Positions 57,209-64,000 of a stretch of DNA of 64,000 nt are shown here, piece after piece (position 1 is the first letter of the stretch; each line of letters begins with the position of its first letter). Both the position numbers and the translations under genes were made by a program. The notes under the pieces were generated by a model that was not told the origin of the DNA, searched no databases, and saw nothing but the letters and a program-made list of their open reading frames with translations. Origin of the DNA: Arion vulgaris. Its lineage: Eukaryota > Mollusca > Gastropoda > Stylommatophora > Arionidae. The stretch spans positions 12,531,671-12,595,670 of the forward strand of contig CM036775.1 of the NCBI GenBank assembly GCA_020796225.1, read 5' to 3'.

Positions 57209-57477
57209 ATTTAGCATGTTGTGTTGTTTTTCAAATGAATTAGTCTATATACGATATTTAAATGAATTAGTCTATAATACGACAACACTGGAATGCGAGG
57301 ATAACGCGACAGTTGTGGTATTATTTCCTAGAATTTTTACCAGATCCCGCCGACCATGCTAAAAGCAATCGCCAGCAACATCAATACAGAAGAACAAATA
57401 TTATGGAGAGAATGTACACAGTCGAAATGAAAGACAAGAAGTCAATAGTTGTCCAACCATGACTTTTTAAAGCTGTA

Positions 57478-57656
57478 GGCATTATTACGTTCAGTAGTTT
57501 GCCATTGCTTTCTGAACGAGTGGTGCCATCGTCCTTGTGTAAAATCCACGCGAAACAATTTGCAACCAAATTGTCCGCAGCGTGATTCGAACTCAGAACG
57601 TCGGTGTTAATAGACCGAGCCACTATCCCCTAAGTCACAGACACCAACACAACAGT
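57478..57656 (-). mobile_element. SINE-C, inverted
   Basis: CAGTAGTTTGCCATTGCTTT at the left; tRNA-like head inverted at the right (CCTAAGTCACAGACACC). Confidence 0.75.
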
Positions 57657-57801
57657 TGATGTGCTGTACAAATGTATTTTATTTTTTGGTAATTTTAAAA
57701 ATATGCCACTGGGATTACGAAAAGAATTGACAATGAAATATTGATCCCCCTCTCTAAACACAAGATTGTTACCGTATAATTAATTTCATTAAGATGATTT
57801 C

Positions 57802-57967
57802 CAGTGGCGGCTCGTAGTCATTTTTCTTGGTAGGGCCAGTCACAAATTTTCCGAAAATATCATGGTTTTTGGAGTATTTACTATTACTTGTCTATTCCGG
57901 GAAGTTTCCCCCTTCCGATTATTGGTAGGGCCAGACCCCACTGACCCTTAATGACGAGCCGCCCCTG
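57802..57967. mobile_element. hAT-type MITE, copy 6
   Basis: 166 bp. Ends CAGTGGCGGCTCGTAG and ACGAGCCGCCCCTG; duplication ATGATTTC (57794-57801) and ATTATTTC (57968-57975). Confidence 0.9.
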
Positions 57968-58109
57968 ATTATTTCAATAAATGAATTCTCAATTATGTAA
58001 TTACTTAACGATGTTGTACATGTCCTAGGTTGGGGAAAATTCACTTATACATTCTTATTATATTTTGTTATTGTCACACGTCTTGTACTGGTTACCATGT
58101 TGCCAATGG

Positions 58110-58281
58110 TAGGTGGAGCGAGCGTCTGGTGGAACGGATTAGAGCGCGACTCCCATGTGCGAGACCGGGTTTCAGTCCACGGTAAGACCAAGGAGTTGTT
58201 GTTTTTCTGTCGGGTATCCTAAAGATATCCCAACCTGAACAATTTCGCGGCTACTCCTCTTGGACAATGGGCAAATCATAG
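58110..58281 (+). mobile_element. SINE-P (tRNA-like)
   Basis: GGTGGAACGGATTAGAGCGC head with GGGTTTCAGTCC; related to 31310-31497. Confidence 0.55.
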
Positions 58282-58435
58282 TTGCAAAAAATAACTACAT
58301 GGGAAATGAGATGCCTACGAAAAGTTACCAACACCAGAAAAGACAAGAGTCACCAACATCAGCATAAGAAAGTTGGCACAGAACCTTACTTGAATTATAT
58401 TGAGAAACAAAGAGGTTTGGCTGTAGTAGTCCAGG
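58282..58435 (+). mobile_element. LINE N fragment
   Basis: Encodes EMRCLRKVTNTRKDKSHQHQ and KKVGTEPYLNYIEKQ, then diverges just before the satellite. Confidence 0.65.
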
Positions 58436-58497
58436 GTAGAGGAATGAGTGGGGGAATATCCTAGACACGGCAACCAAAAGAATGAAGTAATAGATTA

Positions 58498-60068
58498 ACC
58501 ATCCTGACGGCCAACTGCTGGTACAAGGTCCCAGTAAAGTATAAATCAGCTAACCTGACGGCCAACTGCTGGTACAAGGTCCCAGGAAAATATAATAGAT
58601 CAGCCAACCTGACGGCCAACTGCTGGTACAAGGTCCCAGGAAAGTATAATAGATCAGCTAACCTGACAGCCAACTGCTGGTACAAGGTCCCAGGAAAGTA
58701 TAACAGATCAGCTAACCTGACGGCCAACTGCTGGTACAAGGTCCCAGGAAAGTATAACAGATCAGCTAACCTGACGGCCAACTGCTGGTACAAGGTCCCA
58801 GGAAAGTATAACAGATCAGCTAACCTGACGGCCAACTGCTGGTACAAAGGTCCCAGGAAAGTATAATAGATCAGCTAACCTGACGGCCAACCGCTGGTAC
58901 AAGGTCCCAGGAAAGTATAATAGATCAGCTAACCTGACGGCCAACTGCTGGTACAAGGTCCCAGGAAAATATAATAGATCAGCTAACCTGACGACCAACT
59001 GCTGGTACAAGGTCCCAGGAAAGTATAATAGATCAGCTAACCTGACGACCAACTGCTGGTACAAGGTCCCAGGAAAGTATAATAGATCAGCTAACCTGAC
59101 GACCAACTGCTGGTACAAGGTCCCAGGAAAGTATAATAGATCAGCTAACCTGACGGCCAACTGCTGGTACAAGGTCCCAGGAAAGTATAACAGATCAGCT
59201 AACCTGACGGCCAACTGCTGGTACAAGGTCCCAGGAAAGTATAACAGATCAGCTAACCTGACGGCCAACTGCTGGTACAAGGTCCCAGGAAAGTATAATA
59301 GATCAGCTAACCTGACGGCCAACTGCTGGTACAAGGTCCCAGGAAAGTATAACAGATCAGCCAACCTGACGGCCAACTTCTGGTACAAGGTCCCAGGAAA
59401 GTATAACAGATCAGCCAACCTGACGGCCAACTGCTGGTACAAGGTCCCAGGAAAGTATAACAGATCAGCCAACCTGACGGCCAACTGCTGGTACAAGGTC
59501 CCAGGAAAGTATAACAGATCAGCTAACCTGACGGCCAACTGCTGGTACAAAGGTCCCAGGAAAGTATAATAGATCAGCTAACCTGACGGCCAACTGCTGG
59601 TACAAGGTCCCAGGAAAGTATAATAGATCAGCTAACCTGACGGCCAACTGCTGGTACAAGGTCCCAGGAAAATATAATAGATCAGCTAACCTGACGACCA
59701 ACTGCTGGTACAAGGTCCCAGGAAAGTATAATAGATCAGCTAACCTGACGACCAACTGCTGGTACAAGGTCCCAGGAAAGTATAATAGATCAGCTAACCT
59801 GACGGCCAACTGCTGGTACAAGGTCCCAGGAAAGTATAACAGATCAGCTAACCTGACGGCCAACTGCTGGTACAAGGTCCCAGGAAAGTATAACAGATCA
59901 ACTAACATGACGGCCAACTGCTGGTACAAGGTCCCAGGAAAGTATAACAGATCAGCTAACCTGACGGCCAACTGCTGGTACAAGGTCCCAGGAAAGTATA
60001 ACAGATCAGCTAACCTGACGACCAACTGCTGGTACAAGGTCCCAGGAAAGTATAATAGATCAGCCAAC
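58498..60068. repeat. 54-bp satellite array, left block (about 29 units)
   Basis: Unit CTGACGGCCAACTGCTGGTA, CAAGGTCCCAGGAAAGTATA, ATAGATCAGCTAAC. Units are very similar. A single extra A (TACAAAGG) occurs at 58841 and 59544, exactly 703 bp apart (13 x 54 + 1), and GACCAAC-type units cluster at corresponding places. 54 is a multiple of 3 and both strands are open, giving long artificial frames. Confidence 0.97.
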
Positions 60069-61368
60069 CGGGGTCAAAGGCTCATGAGGTCATGGTGGTA
60101 ACATGAGCCAGGGTTAGCGAGGGGGCGCGCTAACCAAGACCCTGACCCTAACCTCCACGCGGTGACCCTGGAAACAGACTATGGTTCCGGTCTGGCTAAG
60201 AGGGGCAGGGATCGGGGGGAGAAAACTACTGGTAGTGGTAGCAGTGCAAGTACGGAAACACGATAAAGATACATACAAACAAAATGCACTAATCTCCTGA
60301 CCGATGTCCAACAAGATATTGCCCAAGTCCCTGAACGCAAAGAAACAGCAACGAAACGTCTCAGACATGGATGAGAGGTGCATCCAGTGACCAAACGTAT
60401 GCCCACGTAGGGCGAAGCTCGAAGCCCTGAGGAGGGGCAAACATTGCCAGCCCGTCGGCAAGAATAAATAAGACAGGACCGTAACGAATAAAAGTCTACC
60501 CTCGTGTTGGTGCGAGAGAAGATTGCAGCTGACCTAGCATTGGTAGCCTGGTGCAGACACATGTACTGGGCAAGGTTTGCCGAGCGCAAAAGAACAAGTT
60601 GCGTTTAGTGCATAACGAAACTACCGCCCTGGGAAAACCGTGCAAGGTACTGTGCGACTAAAAATTAACATCCCCGGAAGAACTGAGGTTGGTGATTCCT
60701 AACGGGACTGCCAGCCATGGGGCAACCGGGGCAATGTTCGATTGCAGTCGTAACTAACATCCCCGGAATAACTGGGGCGGGTGATGGCGGCGAGCGCAAA
60801 ATCCTCAGTTACGCTGATAGCGCCGACTGAAACGACCCTCTACATTGTTTGTACTCGGCCCCATGCCAGTGCTTTCGACGTTAATTGCAAATTGCCACGT
60901 ACCAATGCGCGTCTAGAAAAGGCTGAGAATGTTCCTTCTCCGGATCAGACTCAAAATGTACGGTAAAGCAAGGCCGACAATGTACGGACCTGACAGGAAG
61001 TCCGGGTCTGAACATTGGCGAAGGCCGATACTTTACACGGTGTCTTATACGAGTAAGACGCCGTCCGAGGATAAGCTTACAAGCCCCGAGAAATATTTCT
61101 CAGTCAGAACGGGCATGAACAGCGTAACTCACTGTCCCGGCGTAGATCACAAAGCCCAAAAATACGGCAAAGCGGATCGTACCCTAGGAAAGCTCACCCT
61201 AGTAAATCAAAAGCTGGCTGAAAACGAACACCCCACCGAAGGATAAGCAACTGGGCTCCAATAGGTGCTGAAGGCTGGTGCACGTACATTACGTTCGGAC
61301 GTTTGGCTGTTTATATATCACAATGAGAATGATTAAAACAGGCCTAGAACGATCGAAGAAGAAGAAGA
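60069..61368 (+). mobile_element. Unclassified 1.3-kb retroposon inserted in the 54-bp array
   Basis: Flanked by a perfect 12-bp duplication AGATCAGCCAAC (60057-60068, 61369-61380), which is itself array sequence. GC-richer than its surroundings, it ends in (GAA)n. No reverse transcriptase or endonuclease motif found; frames up to 136 codons look random. TAACATCCCCGGAA occurs twice inside. Its last 100 bp resemble 62630-62740. Probably a non-autonomous or 5'-region LINE copy. Confidence 0.82.
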
Positions 61369-61908
61369 AGATCAGCCAACCTGACGGCCAACTGCTGGTA
61401 CAAGGTCCCAGGAAAGTATAACAGATCAGCTAACCTGACGGCCAACTGCTGGTACAAGGTCCCAGGAAAGTATAACAGATCAGCTAACCTGACGGCCAAC
61501 TGCTGGTACAAGGTCCCAGGAAAGTATAACAGATCAGCCAACCTGACGGCCAACTGCTGGTACAAGGTCCCAGGAAAGTATAATAGATCAGCTAACCTGA
61601 CGGCCAACTGCTGGTACAAGGTCCCAGGAAAGTATAACAGATCAGCCAACCTGACGGCCAACTGCTGGTACAAGGTCCCAGGAAAGTATAACAGATCAGC
61701 CAACCTGACGGCCAACTGCTGGTACAAGGTCCCAGGAAAGTATAACAGATCAGCCAACCTGACGGCCAACTGCTGGTACAAGGTCCCAGGAAAGTATAAC
61801 AGATCAGCTAACCTGACGGCCAACTGCTGGTACAAGGTCCCAGAAAAGTATAATAGATCAACTAACCTGACAGCCAACTGCTGGTACAAGGTCCCAGGAA
61901 AGTATAAT
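61369..61908. repeat. 54-bp satellite array, right block (about 10 units)
   Basis: Continues the left block after the insertion. Ends near CAGGAAAGTATAATAAG. Confidence 0.97.
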
Positions 61909-61909
61909 A

Positions 61910-62285
61910 AGAAAAAATAGGCTGCCAAAAGAAAGGCTCGTTATCGTCCACTGATTCTACGTTCTTGATTTTTAATATAACATCACTCTTTCCACACTTC
62001 TATCTTACTACAAACTAAGATTTTTAGTGAATACAACTAACCTAACACCGTTGTGATCAATTAGTAACAAGATAGATAAATCATTTAATAATAAACTCAG
62101 GCTATGCATATATCAATTGAACATTGGAAATATTTCACAAATCAAAATTAGTCCATGTTTCTATTACTCTATTCAAGTAAAAAGTGATGCGGTATTACCC
62201 AGTAAACAGAAAAATGTCAATAGTTCAAAATGTGGGTATTACCTTAACGTTATCTAAGTCTTCTTGGAAGGAAATCATTCTGGAA
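61910..62285. other. Unassigned
   Basis: AT-rich flank of the satellite; no family recognised. Confidence 0.4.
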
Positions 62286-62286
62286 G

Positions 62287-62555
62287 GTCATGAGCTCTGG
62301 CGATCTTCAAGTTCTCAGCTCCTAAGGTGTGTTCACCACACCCTTCGCTCTTTTGTCGTTCAGAAGATATCGTCGCTGGTCTCTGCAAGGTGGTTTTCAG
62401 GCTCTCAGCTCCTAAGGTGTGTTCATCACAACCTTCGCTCTTTTGTCGTTCAGAAGATATCGTCGCTGGTCTCTGCAAGGTGGTTTTCAGGCTCTCAGCT
62501 CCTAAGGTGTGTTCATCACAACCTTCGCTTTTTGTGTCGTCAAAGCACATCGTCG
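62287..62555. repeat. 90-bp tandem repeat, about three copies
   Basis: Unit with GCTCTCAGCTCCTAAGGTGT, CTTTTGTCGTTCAGAAGATA and TCGTCGCTGGTCTCTGCAAG. The 30-codon period stays open in several frames (for example SQLLRCVHHNLRSFVVQKIS), within a plus-strand frame at 62184-62720. Confidence 0.92.
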
Positions 62556-62629
62556 TTGAATCTTCTGGTGTCAGAATTGAAGTATGCGGTTGAGTCGCTC
62601 ACTACGACTTTTCTTCTGTGTTGTTCAAG

Positions 62630-62740
62630 TTATAATGGGTGCGAGAGCGAACCCAGTAAACGCTGGCTAAAACCAGAAACATCGCCGAAAGATCAGCACC
62701 AGAGCTCCAAATGGCGCTGAAGATGTGACGAAACCCACCC
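62630..62740 (+). mobile_element. 3' segment related to the 60069-61368 element
   Basis: AGTAAACGCTGGCTAAAACC, CCGAAAGATCAGCACC and GCTCCAAATGGCGCTGAAGA parallel AGTAAATCAAAAGCTGGCTG, CCGAAGGATAAGCAAC and GCTCCAATAGGTGCTGAAGG at 61200-61275. Confidence 0.6.
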
Positions 62741-62837
62741 ATGCTAAAGGCTGCATGGATCAGATTTCCACATGAATGAGATTTATGGGGAGGTCTGGTA
62801 CATCAGTCTAAGTGTGATCGCGCACGAGAGAAAAACC

Positions 62838-63254
62838 ACGGCGGGCAGTTTGGTAACAGATTCGTTCCTGTGGATTTTTAAGAACGGTACAAATGGATAT
62901 CACCGTTTACCGGGGCCCAGACTTGGGGTGTAAAGAATAGAACTACTGTTATCTGCCACGCATGTCGTAAGAGGCGAATAAGGAGGCTTAGCTGAAATCG
63001 AATGCATGTGTCCTAAACGTGTATGCGTTTAGACGCCTACCAAACCAATGTGCAACGTATACACGTTCTTGGCAAAGATCAAACATATCACAAAGCGTGA
63101 TTAAAATTGGTCGTAAAGAATGAACACAAAGAAGATATCACCTTTCAGAAAGCAATAGCATACTACTGTACGTATAAGTGGTGCCTAGAAAGTCGGCTAC
63201 TCGTTTAATGTTGTTGATGTCAACGTCCTGTAAAGATATGTCTCGATTTTCATT
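62838..63254 (+). mobile_element. SINE-C split by a retroposon E
   Basis: GGCGGGCAGTTTGGTAACAG on the left; TTCAGAAAGCAATAGCATAC to CTCGATTTTCATTTTG on the right. Confidence 0.8.
62908..63133 (+). mobile_element. Retroposon E with TSD
   Basis: CCGGGGCCCAGACTTGGGGT head and CAAAGAAG end, flanked by GATATCACC (62896-62904 and 63134-63142). Confidence 0.85.
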
Positions 63255-63489
63255 TTGTGATTTGGTGTTACAAGACAGACTCTTGAATATTCAGGTCAGC
63301 TTACCATTTGAAAAAATGAATTATTGATTGAATGCACATCTTAAGTTTCATGTCTGTCGAAGCACACCTGGTCGATGATGATGACTTCACCTTATCTCGC
63401 ACAGTTATAATACATTCATGCACTCTTAGTAAGTCTGTCGCTTTTTGGTTGTTTTGTTTTGTTTCAACATATCATCATAAGACAGGGGC

Positions 63490-63702
63490 ACACGTCTGTC
63501 CAGCGTGTTCGTAGCGCGTTGGACTACGGGTGACTATCCCTCGTGTGTGCGGGTTCAATTCCGCGGGATGGCAGAAAAAGCCACAGATTCCCCAGATTTA
63601 CGGTGTTCGTGGCACCGAAACCGAAGGGTTACGATGTCCATGGCACCGAGCCGAGAGCTGAAAAGCTCAAGTGCTTCTGGATCGCCAAAAAAAAAAAAAA
63701 AG
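63490..63702 (+). mobile_element. SINE-A with TSD
   Basis: Flanked by GACAGGGGCACAC and GACAGGGCAACAC; ends in a 15-A run. Confidence 0.87.
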
Positions 63703-63739
63703 ACAGGGCAACACCCTTAATTTTCAACCATGTCTTTTC

Positions 63740-63905
63740 GCTTGTCGTGTAGACATCCAGATACTTACGTTGATCTACTGTCCTGGGCATGCTGGTGTTG
63801 AGAGAGCGGACATACTTGCATCAATAGCATCGATTGTTGGAGAGTTGAAGATGGATAAGTGGGAATGTTCGTCGGTCTCTTCGCAACTGTCTGTTGGATG
63901 AAGAC
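63740..63905 (+). mobile_element. LINE RNase H end
   Basis: Encodes YCPGHAGVERADILASIASI then VGELKMDKWE, the PGHAGV..ADILA signature of retrotransposon RNase H. Confidence 0.82.
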
Positions 63906-63945
63906 ACTAAAATACATGTTATATAGATGTTAAATAGTTGTTATA

Positions 63946-64000
63946 CAGGGTGTTCAAGATAAAAGTAGCCCCATTGACAAATCAAAAGTTGCCAGTTGCG
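63946..64000 (+). mobile_element. Mariner-like end cut by the window edge
   Basis: TACAGGGTGTTCAAGATAAA, then AGTAGCCCCATTGACAAATC, matching 55346 onward. Confidence 0.55.

Noticed and set aside
58461..60067. Leucine-rich 18-residue repeat protein (LYQQLAVRLADLLYFPGT)
   Set aside because: The 54-bp satellite is open on both strands because 54 is a multiple of 3. Frames break at single-base insertions, and no start, splice sites or unique ends were found.
60179..60589. 136-codon minus-strand frame in the 1.3-kb element
   Set aside because: No recognisable motif. The element's (GAA)n tail indicates the plus strand is the sense strand.
61344..61928. 194-codon frame in the right satellite block
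   Set aside because: Same satellite artefact.
63671..63901. Host RNase H-like gene
   Set aside because: PGHAGV..ADILA is the retrotransposon RNase H signature and similar decayed copies occur elsewhere in the window.

Overview
This is an AT-rich window from an animal nuclear genome. It carries parts of two intron-containing, lipid-handling genes embedded in transposable elements and minisatellites. There are no bacterial operons, CRISPR arrays or true RNA genes. The lineage cannot be fixed from the sequence. The conserved exon structures and the RTE-like LINE, tRNA-type SINE and hAT MITE repertoire fit a bilaterian invertebrate (for example a lophotrochozoan or chelicerate). That is inference only.

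Minus strand, 2829-10417: a complete four-exon fatty acid-binding protein (FABP) gene of 133 codons. All splice sites are GT/AG and the intron phases are 1, 0, 0. A TATA box and a DR1-like nuclear-receptor site lie upstream. Plus strand, from 18058: the 5' part of an oxysterol-binding protein (OSBP) gene. Four exons (18058-18179, 20972-21177, 34860-35122, 38951-39131) encode 257 codons covering the PH domain and the following helical region. The FFAT motif and the sterol-binding ORD domain were not found, so the gene probably continues past the right edge. The two genes are head to head, about 7.6 kb apart.

Almost everything else is repeats. They include several LINE families, mostly 3' ends and RNase H pieces. 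There are at least four tRNA-type SINE families (here called A, B, C and G; P and R are rarer) and two head-sharing retroposon families with (GAA)n tails (D and E). Two unclassified repeat families (F and J), six copies of one hAT-type MITE, and mariner-like ends are also present. Many insertions are nested, and their target-site duplications (TSDs) can be read directly. Family letters are local labels.

Tandem arrays: 74 bp (1022-2133), 56 bp (2870-3213), 60 bp (4881-5411), 31 bp (7207-7460), 41 bp (21640-22372), 89 bp (35092-35447), 119 bp (49235-50170), about 84 bp (52526-53028), a large 54-bp array (58498-61908) split by a 1.3-kb retroposon, and 90 bp (62287-62555).

The most interesting signals are these. 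(i) Minisatellites include or abut real splice sites of both genes. (ii) A modular retroposon group joins a shared 5' head to different LINE 3' ends. (iii) The 54-bp array has a 703-bp higher-order period. (iv) A 36-bp near-copy of OSBP exon 3 lies between two inverted SINEs in OSBP intron 3.
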